NCBI GenBank assembly: GCA_937967405.1
Contig: CALCJV010000003.1
Coordinates: 1-54,755, forward strand
Length of the DNA stretch: 54,755 nucleotides
DNA from: an uncultured Chloroflexales bacterium
Lineage (GTDB): Bacteria; Chloroflexota; Chloroflexia; Chloroflexales; Chloroflexaceae
Direction: 5' to 3'
The translations under genes and the position numbers were made by a program. This document shows, in pieces, positions 15,271-24,217 of the stretch (position 1 is the first letter of the stretch; each line of letters starts with the position of its first letter). The notes beneath the pieces were generated by a model. It made no database searches and was not told the DNA's origin. It saw only the letters and a program-made list of their open reading frames with translations.

Positions 15271-16875
15271 CTACAGCGTGCCTCGCTCCATAAACTGAAG
15301 ATTGGGGTTCTCGCGGATGCAGTATTCCCGATCCCATTCGGACGGAAACAGCACGACTAAGGCTCCGTGCCGATCACGGGTAGCTACAACTCGGCTAGGC
15401 AAGTAGATGCGCTCTAGCGCAGCTGGTGGCCCGTTGACCCACCGCGCACACACAAATGCCAGCCGTTCGAGCGTGGTCTCCGTGCCATATTCGCTGTACA
15501 TGCGGGCTTGTACAACATCGAATTGGAGATCGCCAACCGCCGCGAGGATTGGCTCCCGGCGCAGGCTCGTAGCCTCGTAGAGCACCTGTATCACGCCCTC
15601 GGCTTCGAGTTGCTCTAGCCCTTTGGTAAATTGCTTGTAGCGGGCAACATTGTTGTTGCGTAACACCGCAAAGCTCTCTGGGGGGAAGCGTGGGATGGCA
15701 TCATAGCGCAATGGCTGCCCACTGCACAAGGTGTCCCCAATCATAAACAGCCCCGGATTGGTTACACCGATCACATCGCCCGGCACAGCTTCCTGCACGG
15801 TTTCGCGTTCACGGGCAAAGACGCGGTGCGGGCGAGTCATGCGGATGGTGCGCTCAAGGCGTGGGTGATACACCTGCATATCTTTGATGAACCGCCCAGA
15901 GCAAACTCGAATAAACGCCATGCAGTCGCGGTGCAGGGGGTCCATATTCGCTTGGATTTTGAACACGAAGCCCGAAAATGGTTCTTCAATCGGATCAATC
16001 AAGCCGCGATCACTGGGACGTGCGCTTGGGGCTGGGGCGAGATATTGCAGCGCATGCAGGAATGGCTCAACGCCGAAGTTGTTCAGCGCACTGCCAAAAA
16101 AGACGGGGGTCATTGTGCCGGCGTGGAACGCAGCGAGGTCGAAGGTGCTGCCGGCCCCCGCGAGCAGGTCAATCTCATCGCGCAGACGTTGTGCGGCTGC
16201 TGCGCCGATCAGGGTATTCAGGGCAGGATCCGTAATATCGGTGACTTGCACCGGGGCACGGTGTTGCCCGTGCGCGGTGCGGGTGAAGCGCAGCACTTCG
16301 CGGCGGGTGACATCGTACACGCCTTGAAAGTCGCTCCCGTTGCCGATGGGCCAGTTGAGTGGAACGGCTCTGATCTGCAACGTGCGCTCAATCTCATCCA
16401 ACAGCTCAAGCGGATCCATGCTGGCGTGGTCGAGCTTATTGATGAAGGTGAGGATCGGAATCTGGCGTAGCCGACATACCTCAAACAGCTTGCGGGTTTG
16501 GGCTTCGATGCCTTTGGCTGCATCTAGTACCATCACTGCGCTATCTACAGCCATGAGCGTGCGATAGGTATCCTCGCTAAAATCTTGGTGGCCGGGCGTA
16601 TCGAGCAAGTTGAAGTGATGCTCTTGAAAGCTGAATTGCAGCACGGTTGAGGTGATCGAGATGCCCCGTTCACGCTCCATGGCCATCCAGTCTGAGGTGG
16701 CGTGGCGTTGATGTTTGCGGGTACGCACCGCGCCCGCCAGATCAATGGCATTGGCATAGAGCAGGAGCTTCTCGGTGAGTGTCGTTTTGCCGGCATCCGG
16801 GTGCGAGATGATCGCAAAGGTACGCCGTTGGGCAACGGCGTGGGCCAGCGTAGTGTCAGTCATAGGTTCAGGCAT
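15271..16875 (-). CDS. prfC: Peptide chain release factor 3
   Basis: 534 residues, the usual RF3 length. The GTPase domain shows G1 HPDAGKTTLTEKLL (about 20-33), G2 ERGISITST, G3 DTPGHQDFSEDT and G4 NKLD, followed by RF3-type domains 2 and 3 (VFKIQANMDPLHRDCMAFIRVCSGRF, GDLQFDVVQARM). HQDFSEDT and the exact KLDH context separate it from EF-G. It recycles RF1/RF2 from the ribosome after termination. The ATG at 16875 is the first of two in-frame candidates (the other is 16863). It stands alone; a small hairpin CTATCC-taa-GGATAG lies in its leader. Confidence 0.95.
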   Translation of the reverse strand: MPEPMTDTTLAHAVAQRRTFAIISHPDAGKTTLTEKLLLYANAIDLAGAVRTRKHQRHATSDWMAMERERGISITSTVLQFSFQEHHFNLLDTPGHQDFSEDTYRTLMAVDSAVMVLDAAKGIEAQTRKLFEVCRLRQIPILTFINKLDHASMDPLELLDEIERTLQIRAVPLNWPIGNGSDFQGVYDVTRREVLRFTRTAHGQHRAPVQVTDITDPALNTLIGAAAAQRLRDEIDLLAGAGSTFDLAAFHAGTMTPVFFGSALNNFGVEPFLHALQYLAPAPSARPSDRGLIDPIEEPFSGFVFKIQANMDPLHRDCMAFIRVCSGRFIKDMQVYHPRLERTIRMTRPHRVFARERETVQEAVPGDVIGVTNPGLFMIGDTLCSGQPLRYDAIPRFPPESFAVLRNNNVARYKQFTKGLEQLEAEGVIQVLYEATSLRREPILAAVGDLQFDVVQARMYSEYGTETTLERLAFVCARWVNGPPAALERIYLPSRVVATRDRHGALVVLFPSEWDREYCIRENPNLQFMERGTL

Positions 16876-16911
16876 GCGAGCGTATACTTCCAGTTGTTTT
16901 AGGGCTGATCC

Positions 16912-16926
16912 CTATCCTAAGGATAG
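16912..16926. other. Small palindrome in the prfC leader
   Basis: CTATCC-TAA-GGATAG is a perfect 6-bp stem about 40 bp upstream of the prfC start. It may be an operator or an RNA hairpin. Confidence 0.35.
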
Positions 16927-16928
16927 CA

Positions 16929-16974
16929 ATGATAGCACGCACCGGATATGTTCTACACAAACTCATGCTATCAT
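16929..16974 (-). terminator. 9-bp inverted repeat downstream of the fusion gene
   Basis: ATGATAGCA (16929-16937) and TGCTATCAT (16966-16974) are exact complements with a 28-bp loop, 14 bp after the stop of the beta-helix/EAL/AAA gene. It could be a terminator or a two-half-site operator upstream of prfC. Confidence 0.35.
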
Positions 16975-16988
16975 CACTTTGTAGCATT

Positions 16989-19900
16989 CTAATGAACCAT
17001 ATCCTCATTATCGAGGCGTAGGCGGTGGTGTTCTTGGTGGAACTTTTGGATACGGGCGAGCTGGGTGTAGAAGGTCTCTCGATCCACTGGCTCACCGCGC
17101 CGGGCCCGCCGCGCAACACCCTGAATGATCGCCCGTACCTCATCGCCACTAAAGCCTTCAGTGCGCTCGGCAAGCATATCCAGTAACTCCTCGCTGGGCA
17201 ACTCCACCTGAAACGTACCTAGATGGATGGCAGCAATCTGGCGGCGGGCGGTTTTGTCTGGTAGCCCGATGGCAATCGGTTGGAGCCGCGAGGGGCGCAA
17301 CAGGGCTTTATCAATCATATCGAGGCGGTTGGTTGTGCCAATAACCAGAATCTCTTGGTCCTCCTGAAAGCCATCCAGCTCGGTCAGGAGTTGCGATACA
17401 ACGGCATTCATCTCGCGGCTGCCACTATCGGTAAAACCGCTCCGTTTGCCGGCAATGCTGTCAAACTCATCGAACAGGATTACGGCCGGCGCATTGCGGC
17501 GAGCGGTGGCGAAGATCTGGCGCAGATTGCCCTCACTCTCGCCAATCCACTTGGACATAATCTCCGGCCCACTGATAAGTTGGAAGGTGGCCTGCATCAC
17601 ATTGGCAATAGCTTTGGCAAACAGCGTCTTGCCAGTGCCGGGCGGGCCATAGAAGATCAGCCCACGTGGAGCCAGCTTGCGGCGCAGTTCACGCTCATCG
17701 GGGGTTTCTGGTGGGCGTTCGGCAAGGCGTTGCTGGGCTTGGGCCGAGAGGGGCGTGCCATCGGGGTTGTAAGGAACCGGTCGCCCAGTGATTAGCTCAA
17801 TCGCCTCGAATACTTGCTGCTTGACATCGCTATAGCCCCCAATTGCATCGAAGGTGACATCGGGGATTTCGATCTGGGTGCGCGTATCACGGCGGAAGGG
17901 CTGCAACTGTTGCAGCAGACGGTAGCTTGGCTCAACGCCGATGCTACTCTGGGCGAGGAAGCGCATGGCGGCGCGAAACTGGATCACATTCATCTCGGCA
18001 ACGTGTTTAAACAGTGCACCCTCGCTGAAGCGATCAAAACGCTCGCGCTCACGGGCTGTGACGAGTTGTGTGATCGTTTCGCGGTGAATGCCCCCGATTT
18101 CAAGGTGTACGTTGAAGCGTTCGCGCAAGATGCGCGGGATATTCAGCGACGGATCGGCAAAGGCCAGCAGGGTTGGTGGGTTGCGCTGCTTGCGGTAGAA
18201 CAAGGCTGCTAACGAGCGAGCCGTGTTAATCAGCGGCCAGTCCGGGCGATTATCCACAACCAGATCGAGGTGATGGAGCACGAGGACCTGCGAAGGCTTC
18301 ATCTTGTTAATCAGCTCAGCAAGGGCCTCGCGGTTGCTGGTGTCATCCTCATCGAGCGATACGGGATCATCGGCGAAGACGGCCGTCTTCGCGGAGTGTT
18401 CGATGATATGGTAGGCTAGCCGCTCGACCAGAGCTTTCTCGCAGGTAATTAGCACCGATAAGTTGTGATCGAGGTAGTGCGCGGCTTGGGCAATCTCTTG
18501 GCGATAGCCGATCAGCACCGCATCGCTGTCGCTCAGGTCACGTGGGAAAGGGGGGGCCATGGAGGGTTTGCCAATTGGGGTGATGATTGGGGCAGAGGAC
18601 GACTGCTGTTCCATGGCTGGATCAGCAAATAGCTCAAACGGGGTTGCGTCAAACTCCTCAAATGGTGCAAACATAGTGCGGGCGGCTGCAATAACGTGCC
18701 CATAGCCTGCGTCGAGGGGTAGCTCGTCAGGGGCAACTGGGCGTGCAAAATGATAGCCCTGCCCATACTCGCAGCCGAGCATGAGCAACCATTCTAGTTG
18801 GGGAGATTGCTCGATGCCAGTAATGATCAACGGAATACCGCGATTATGGGCGAAGCCGATCAAGGTCTGGATCACTGCGGCCGCGTTCGGGTCGTCGTGT
18901 AGCTTGCTAACACAGGTACGGTCAAGCAGCAGGACATCGAGCGGCAGTTGCTTCAGGATGGTTAGTGGGGTAGTACCACTTACTTGATCGAGGGCAACTC
19001 CACAGAGAAGTTGCTGCAGGCCGGCCAGAATCGCGGCAATCGTTTCTAGCGTGGTGGGATCAGTGGGCAGCGATGGGGCAGAGACTTCGATCAGGAATTG
19101 CGATCCGGAGACACTGTGAGCAGCAAAAAGCAGGTCGAGTTCACGCAGGATGTCATCATCGCGCAGCGTTTCCGGCGTGAGGTGAACGCTGATCAGGGGG
19201 GTGCTCCCGTACAGTTGCCACGCTGCGGCTTGCTTCACCACCTGCTGCATTACCCAATAATCAACGTGGCGCGACATTCCGCACATCCGCGCTAGCGTCA
19301 GCACCACATCCGGCAGAAGGATGCCCCACTTCGGGTGTTCCCAGCGCAGCAGCGTGGTAAACGCAAATGGTTGCCCACTGTGGATCTGCACTACGGGCTG
19401 GTAGAGCAGGTGCAACATATTGTGCTCGATGGCTTGGCGCAGCTCGTGGGCCAGATTGGCGGGGGGCAGGTCTAACGCATGCGGGTATGGCTCAAACATA
19501 GGTGAGGCTCCTAGCTCGGCAGCACAGGCTGCCACACTGTCTGATACGATTGGATTGGGCAAACGCAGACGGGGGGGGTCGAGCGCGGTGAGCTGCACCG
19601 CACCGACACACCACGCATGGGTTGAGGGGCGTTCCTGCCGACGCTGGTCGGTAGACATTGCCCACGTTTGGGGTGGGATTACATTGATGACAGGACTGGT
19701 GAGTTGGGGCACAAGCGTCGGTGTTGCCCCACCGTTATCACGCAAGTTGCCAAGCTGGGGGTCGCCGCTTAGATTGGTATCAAGCTCGCCCTTCAGGATA
19801 TAGCCTTGCGGTTCTGTAGCATCGAGCAGATTGTAGCCGCGTGAAGTGAGGATGCCACTCGCATTCCGGCTGTGGGCGGCGTGGTTATTCGTCAGGATCG

Positions 19901-20960
19901 TACCGAAGAGGTGGAGCCGCCCGCGTGGGCCGTTGACGATGCCGCCCCCGTTCTGGCGGGCACGGTTCTCGACAAGAGTGCTGGTAATAATCTCGGTGCT
20001 GCCGTAGTTGCACAACACCCCACCGCTGCGTCCAGCAGAGTTTGCGCTGAAAGTGCTGTTGCAGATCAACAGGCTACTGGGATGGTGGAAATCGCGGGTG
20101 TGGATGGCTCCACTATTGCGTTCGGCGTGGTTGCCAGCAAAGGTACAGCCAAGCACCTCGACTCTGCCGCCATTGTTCCAGATTGCGCCGCCGTTGGGGT
20201 GGTTCCACGTACTGGCGGGCAACCGCTCGGCGTAGTTCTGCTCGAACAGGCTCTCGTTGAGGCTTGCAATACAGCTGGGTTGGAGCCAGATCGCACCGCC
20301 CGCACTGGCATGATTGGCGTGCAAGGTGCAGCGTTCGAGGTGCAAGATGCCGTGCTGCTGGCGGATCGCGCCGCCGCTCTGGCACGCTTGATTGGTGCTG
20401 AAGGTGGTGTGGCTGAGTTGGAGCGTGGCATAGCTGAGGATGGCCCCACCATAGCCTGCACTGCGATTGGCTGAGAAGTGACTGTGGCTGATCGTGGTGC
20501 TGCTCTCTGGCATCGCTACAATCGCCCCACCCCCACTCGTGCCGCTCGTCGCGTGATTGTCGTGCAGGTGGCACTGCTGCATCTGGACTGTGCCGAAATT
20601 GGCGATTGCGCCGCCCTCGTCGGCAACGTTGTGGTGCAAGACACACTCGTTGATGGAGAGCGTCCCCCAATTGAGGATGGCTCCGCCCTGCGCGGCAGAG
20701 CCGTCGCACAACGTCATGCCGTGCAGCAATACCGTAGCGTGGGCTGCAATCTCAAAGATGCGCCCCTGTGTTGCGCCACTGATAGTCAGGCTCTTGTGCG
20801 ACATACCCTGTAGGGTAACGCTGTGTTGACAGATAAGCGGGGTCTCAAGCGTAATCGTCCCACTGACGGCAATCAGGATGGTGGCATTGTCGGGGGCCAT
20901 TGTGAGGGCCTCACGCAATGAACCAGCACCAGCCGCAGCAGTAGACGAAACGATGAACAT
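16989..20960 (-). CDS. Beta-helix / degenerate EAL / tandem AAA fusion protein
   Basis: 1323 residues from an ATG with AAGGAAG in front. The N-terminus opens with a CSLREA-like GAGSLREAL (12-20). A right-handed parallel beta-helix (about 20-430) follows, with many GGAI, N..A..GGAI and TFS.N turns as in polymorphic-membrane-protein repeats, but no signal peptide. Residues about 500-745 are an EAL domain: LLRWEHP, GC.YGQGYHFARPV and ALDQ are recognisable, yet the catalytic E of EAL is T535 and N, DDFGTG and EGVE are also replaced, so hydrolysis is not expected. Residues about 810-970 resemble an AAA domain without Walker A. The last 290 residues are a full AAA+ module: Walker A GPPGTGKT (1105-1112), Walker B ILFDEFD (1161-1167), sensor GTTNR and the LRPSRL motif. 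I infer a cytoplasmic, possibly c-di-GMP-tuned, ATPase that remodels partners captured by the helix. Confidence 0.9.
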   Translation of the reverse strand: MFIVSSTAAAGAGSLREALTMAPDNATILIAVSGTITLETPLICQHSVTLQGMSHKSLTISGATQGRIFEIAAHATVLLHGMTLCDGSAAQGGAILNWGTLSINECVLHHNVADEGGAIANFGTVQMQQCHLHDNHATSGTSGGGAIVAMPESSTTISHSHFSANRSAGYGGAILSYATLQLSHTTFSTNQACQSGGAIRQQHGILHLERCTLHANHASAGGAIWLQPSCIASLNESLFEQNYAERLPASTWNHPNGGAIWNNGGRVEVLGCTFAGNHAERNSGAIHTRDFHHPSSLLICNSTFSANSAGRSGGVLCNYGSTEIITSTLVENRARQNGGGIVNGPRGRLHLFGTILTNNHAAHSRNASGILTSRGYNLLDATEPQGYILKGELDTNLSGDPQLGNLRDNGGATPTLVPQLTSPVINVIPPQTWAMSTDQRRQERPSTHAWCVGAVQLTALDPPRLRLPNPIVSDSVAACAAELGASPMFEPYPHALDLPPANLAHELRQAIEHNMLHLLYQPVVQIHSGQPFAFTTLLRWEHPKWGILLPDVVLTLARMCGMSRHVDYWVMQQVVKQAAAWQLYGSTPLISVHLTPETLRDDDILRELDLLFAAHSVSGSQFLIEVSAPSLPTDPTTLETIAAILAGLQQLLCGVALDQVSGTTPLTILKQLPLDVLLLDRTCVSKLHDDPNAAAVIQTLIGFAHNRGIPLIITGIEQSPQLEWLLMLGCEYGQGYHFARPVAPDELPLDAGYGHVIAAARTMFAPFEEFDATPFELFADPAMEQQSSSAPIITPIGKPSMAPPFPRDLSDSDAVLIGYRQEIAQAAHYLDHNLSVLITCEKALVERLAYHIIEHSAKTAVFADDPVSLDEDDTSNREALAELINKMKPSQVLVLHHLDLVVDNRPDWPLINTARSLAALFYRKQRNPPTLLAFADPSLNIPRILRERFNVHLEIGGIHRETITQLVTARERERFDRFSEGALFKHVAEMNVIQFRAAMRFLAQSSIGVEPSYRLLQQLQPFRRDTRTQIEIPDVTFDAIGGYSDVKQQVFEAIELITGRPVPYNPDGTPLSAQAQQRLAERPPETPDERELRRKLAPRGLIFYGPPGTGKTLFAKAIANVMQATFQLISGPEIMSKWIGESEGNLRQIFATARRNAPAVILFDEFDSIAGKRSGFTDSGSREMNAVVSQLLTELDGFQEDQEILVIGTTNRLDMIDKALLRPSRLQPIAIGLPDKTARRQIAAIHLGTFQVELPSEELLDMLAERTEGFSGDEVRAIIQGVARRARRGEPVDRETFYTQLARIQKFHQEHHRLRLDNEDMVH

Positions 20961-21015
20961 GATTCTTCCTTACGGATTGTATCAGTGTGTGATTGGCTGG
21001 ATCTAGGGCTGCATA

Positions 21016-21068
21016 ACTGACTGCATGAGTTGCACTCCAGCGTGCACAACCCATGCAGCTCCGTCAGT
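21016..21068 (-). terminator. Strong hairpin downstream of dps
   Basis: Nested pairing: ACTGA/TCAGT on the outside, CTGCATG (21021-21027) with CATGCAG (21052-21058), and GTTG with CAAC inside. It lies 34 bp after the dps stop and is not followed by a T-run. It also sits upstream of the fusion gene and could be an operator there. Confidence 0.5.
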
Positions 21069-21101
21069 CCTCCGCGACATGGCGGTGATGTGCGGCGGCT
21101 C

Positions 21102-21587
21102 TTATGCGGCGACTTCGGTGGCCATTGCCCGCAGCATCCACGCCGTCTTCTCGCTTTGTTCCATCAAGCCCGTGAGGAAATCGGCTGTGCCCTGATCGTG
21201 GTACTGCTCGACACAGGCATCTACGTCGGCACGCAGTTGGCGGATAATCTGCTCATAGTCGGTGAGGAGATTTTGCACCATCGTGATCGCATTGGGATAG
21301 CTACCGGGGTGCTCGCTAAGGGTGGTGAATTCGCTGAACTCTTCGAGCGTGCCAATAGCGTAGGGGCCAATGGCGCGAATGCGTTCGGCGGTATCGTCAA
21401 TCACGGTTTCGAGGGCGGTGTACTGCGCCTCAAACATGTCGTGCAGGGTCTGAAAGTGCATCCCTGTTACGTTCCAGTGGTAGTTGCGGGTTTTGGTATA
21501 GAGGACATAGGCATCAGCAAGGACACGGCGCAGAATTGTGTGGACCCCATCACTCTGTTCTTGGGTCAATCCAATGTTTGTATTCAC
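21102..21587 (-). CDS. dps: Dps-family DNA-binding ferritin-like protein
   Basis: 161 residues from a GTG at 21587 preceded by AAAGGAG at 10 bp, giving the usual Dps length. A longer reading frame to 21680 has no ribosome binding site and an N-terminus foreign to the family. The first helix carries the ferroxidase signature NYHWNVTG.HF..LH..FE and the second D.AERIRAIG, as in the Dps dodecamer whose Fe/H2O2 site forms between subunits. It protects DNA from oxidative and starvation damage. An extended -10 promoter (TGTTATAAT) lies about 95 bp upstream of the start. It is monocistronic by appearance. Confidence 0.93.
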   Translation of the reverse strand: MNTNIGLTQEQSDGVHTILRRVLADAYVLYTKTRNYHWNVTGMHFQTLHDMFEAQYTALETVIDDTAERIRAIGPYAIGTLEEFSEFTTLSEHPGSYPNAITMVQNLLTDYEQIIRQLRADVDACVEQYHDQGTADFLTGLMEQSEKTAWMLRAMATEVAA

Positions 21588-21687
21588 AGATTTCTTGCTC
21601 CTTTCGGGGATGCTTGCTCTAGCTTTATCGCCTATAGTCAGTCGGATGCCAGCGTGTTCGTGACCTCCTGTACGTTGCACATATCCT

Positions 21688-21696
21688 ATTATAACA
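21688..21696 (-). promoter_or_regulatory. Extended -10 promoter of dps
   Basis: Minus strand TGTTATAAT: a perfect TATAAT with the TGn extension. No clear -35 lies 17 bp upstream, which is usual for extended -10 promoters. The leader is about 95 nt. Confidence 0.6.
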
Positions 21697-21745
21697 AACT
21701 CTGGCCGAGAATTTGAGGCGATTTGCGTGAATAGGGCTGCTGTGG

Positions 21746-21780
21746 CACGGCGGGGATCAGGAACACCCTGATCCCCGTGC
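21746..21780 (-). terminator. Hairpin terminator after the tandem BMP gene
   Basis: Perfect 11-bp stem CGGGGATCAGG / CCTGATCCCCG (21751-21761 and 21767-21777) with a 5-nt loop, extended by GCACG/GTGC. It begins about 20 bp after the stop at 21801 and has no T-run. Confidence 0.65.
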
Positions 21781-21800
21781 AGTACTGAACGCTGGTGACC

Positions 21801-24032
21801 CTAGCGAGTGAAGGGTTGCGGTTCTGGTACTGTTGCCTCATCCAGATCGCCACTTGCTGGATCAACACCCGTCGTAATCGTGCCATCCGCCAGCCCAGCT
21901 TTGATCTCCTCTAAGCGGGCCACCACTGCTGCCGGAATTTGATCCTCAGTATCATGGAAGGGCGCGTAGCTGATCCCACCATTTTCGACGGTCAGGATGT
22001 AGTTGCCATTGCCTGTGAAGCGACCGTTGGCGATGGCGATGATTTGATCGTATACGCCGACGTTAACGCTCTTGAGGGCACTGCTGATCAGCCGATTGGC
22101 ACCGGGTGAAGTCCCGCCACCAAAGGTGGTGAAGTACTCATCCTGATCTACGCCAATCACGAATACGCCCTGTTCGGCGGCGGCTTTGATTGCGCCGCTG
22201 CCGGTCGGCCCACCGGCTCCAAAGATAATGTCTGCGCCTTCGCCGATAAACTGATTAGCGACACTTGCGCCGGTTGCCGGATCGCTGAAGGAGGGGATGT
22301 ATGTCCCCAACACTTGGGCATTGGGGTTGACGAAGGCTACGCCGTTTTCATAGCCGACGCGGAAGCGTTTCACGGGCGGAATATCAATCCCGCCAATAAA
22401 GCCCACGATGCCCGTTTCGGTGAGCATGCCCGCTAGCGTGCCAACGAGGAAGCCCGCTTGGTCTTCACGGAACTGTACGCCGATCAGATTAGGGAGTTCC
22501 CGATCTCCAGCGAAATCCTGATCTACGCCGATGAAGAAGACCTCGGGGTTGGCTTTAGCGGCGGCATAGGTGGCATCGGCAATCAAGAAGCCCACCGTCA
22601 CAATCACGTTGAAGCCTTCTTCGAGCAAGGTTTCCAGATTGATGGCATAATCGGCTTGGTTCTGGGTTTCGATGAAGCGATACTCCACGCCCAATTCTTT
22701 GGAGGCTTTGAGTGCTCCTTCGTGAGCGAATTGGTTAAATGTACCATCATTGACGCGGCCGATGTCGGTCACGAGGCCAATGCGAAGTTCAGGAGCGTCT
22801 GTGCTGGCGGCCGGCTCTTCATTGGGATCGAATGGATTGGGGGCGGGGATTGTTGCCGGATCAAGATCGCCCGTTGCCGGATCAACGCCAGTTGTTAGGC
22901 GACCATCCGCGAGCATCTGGCGGATGCTTTCGAGGCGGGCTTTGGCGGCGGCTGGGATTTCATCTTCGGTGTCGTGGAAGGGCGCATAGCCAATGCCCTC
23001 GTTGGCGACATTGAGGATGAAATCGCGGTTGCCCTGAAACTTGCCGTTCACAACATCTTTGACCATCTCGTATACGCCGACATCTACGCGCTTGATTGCG
23101 CTCGTCAGCAGGCGATCCGCACCGGGCGTGGTTCCGCCACCAAAGGTGGTGAAGTATTCATCCTGATCCACACCAATTACATATACGCCTTTCTCGGCCG
23201 CAGCACGAATTGCGCCACTCCCGGTCGGGCCCCCTGCACCCATGATCACGTCCGCCCCTTCCCCGATGAACTGATTGGCGGTGCTTGCGCCAGCCGCTGG
23301 ATCGGTGAAGGAGGGGATGTACGTGCCGAGCGAGGTGGCATCTGGGTTGACGTAGGCGACGGCGTTGTCGAAGGCGTTGCGGAAGCGTTTCACGGGGGGG
23401 ATGTCAATGCCTGCGACAACCCCAACGATGCCGGTTTCGGTCATCATGCCTGCGAGTGCACCCGCTAAGAAGCCGCCTTCGTCTTCGCGGAACTGCAAGC
23501 CGACAAGGTTGGGCAGGGCCCGATCTCCGGTGAACGATTGGTCAATCCCGATGAAGATGACATCTGGGTTTTGTTTCGCATACTCATAGGTAGCATCGGC
23601 GATCAAGAAGCCCACCGTCACAATCACGTTGAAGCCTTCATCTATAAGCGTGCTGAGGTTGTTCGTATAATCGGCTTGGTTTTGGGTTTCGATAAAGCGA
23701 TAGTCTAGCCCGAATTCTTTGGAGGCTTTGACTGCGCCTTCGTGTGCGAATTGGTTGAATGTGCCATCATTGACACGCCCGATGTCGGTCACGAGTCCAA
23801 GCTTGATTTCGCCATCAATGGTGGCGGTAGCTTCACCCGTGCCGCTTGCGGGCGGGGTCGTTGCGGCTGGGGCTTCGGTGGCTGCGGGTGCGGCTGGGGC
23901 TTCGGTGGCTGCGGGTGCGGTTGGGGCTTCGGTGGCTGCGGGTGCGGTTGGGGCAGGGGCTGCGCCGCCGCCACAGGCGGCCAGCAGTGGCAGCAGAAGC
24001 ACTAGGAGCAATACAAATGAGCGTACTTTCAT
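21801..24032 (-). CDS. BMP/Med-family solute-binding lipoprotein with two tandem receptor domains
   Basis: 743 residues, about twice the family length. A lipoprotein signal (LLLPLLAAC, Cys20) is followed by an Ala/Pro/Thr linker with repeated ATEAPAA units (about 25-65). Two complete Bmp domains then follow (about 76-395 and 417-738), each starting with IGLVTDIGRVNDGTFNQFAHEG, followed by FIETQNQADY, and each containing GIDIPPVKRFR and GADVIMGAGGPTGSGAI-like motifs. The copies are highly similar. Single-domain homologues bind purine nucleosides or similar ligands for an ABC importer. No permease or ATPase gene is adjacent. Strong start: ATG with AAGGAGG. A TTGATA-N17-TACAAT promoter lies upstream. 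Confidence 0.93.
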   Translation of the reverse strand: MKVRSFVLLLVLLLPLLAACGGGAAPAPTAPAATEAPTAPAATEAPAAPAATEAPAATTPPASGTGEATATIDGEIKLGLVTDIGRVNDGTFNQFAHEGAVKASKEFGLDYRFIETQNQADYTNNLSTLIDEGFNVIVTVGFLIADATYEYAKQNPDVIFIGIDQSFTGDRALPNLVGLQFREDEGGFLAGALAGMMTETGIVGVVAGIDIPPVKRFRNAFDNAVAYVNPDATSLGTYIPSFTDPAAGASTANQFIGEGADVIMGAGGPTGSGAIRAAAEKGVYVIGVDQDEYFTTFGGGTTPGADRLLTSAIKRVDVGVYEMVKDVVNGKFQGNRDFILNVANEGIGYAPFHDTEDEIPAAAKARLESIRQMLADGRLTTGVDPATGDLDPATIPAPNPFDPNEEPAASTDAPELRIGLVTDIGRVNDGTFNQFAHEGALKASKELGVEYRFIETQNQADYAINLETLLEEGFNVIVTVGFLIADATYAAAKANPEVFFIGVDQDFAGDRELPNLIGVQFREDQAGFLVGTLAGMLTETGIVGFIGGIDIPPVKRFRVGYENGVAFVNPNAQVLGTYIPSFSDPATGASVANQFIGEGADIIFGAGGPTGSGAIKAAAEQGVFVIGVDQDEYFTTFGGGTSPGANRLISSALKSVNVGVYDQIIAIANGRFTGNGNYILTVENGGISYAPFHDTEDQIPAAVVARLEEIKAGLADGTITTGVDPASGDLDEATVPEPQPFTR

Positions 24033-24087
24033 ACATCCTCCTTACAGGTAGCGAATAACAAACCATCTCTACACGGAAACATCGTCT

Positions 24088-24116
24088 ATTGTAAATGGAG
24101 TCTTGCTGAGTATCAA
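24088..24116 (-). promoter_or_regulatory. Promoter of the tandem BMP gene
   Basis: Minus strand TTGATA (24116-24111), a 17-bp spacer and TACAAT (24093-24088). A 10-bp palindrome TAGTATACTA (24121-24130) lies just upstream, between this gene and tgt, and could bind a regulator of either. Confidence 0.6.
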
Positions 24117-24217
24117 CTCATAGTATACTAACACTGCACGTTTAGCAAACAGCAGAGTGTACAGAGTTTGCGGCCGTTCGATTAGAATGAGCCAGCACTG
24201 ATAGAACATACGCGCCT

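Noticed and set aside
15030-15293. 87-codon plus-strand frame containing the EPASGGV peptide twice
   Set aside because: The repeated peptide simply reflects the 23-bp direct repeat. There is no good start and the frame runs into prfC on the other strand.
21588-21680. Longer Dps with an extra N-terminal tail
   Set aside because: The GTG at 21587 has a good AAAGGAG. The upstream part has none and is not Dps-like.
24122-24180. Possible tRNA or riboswitch upstream of tgt (preQ1-type)
   Set aside because: I looked for a preQ1 aptamer or a cloverleaf and saw neither; only a palindrome and AT-rich promoter-like DNA.
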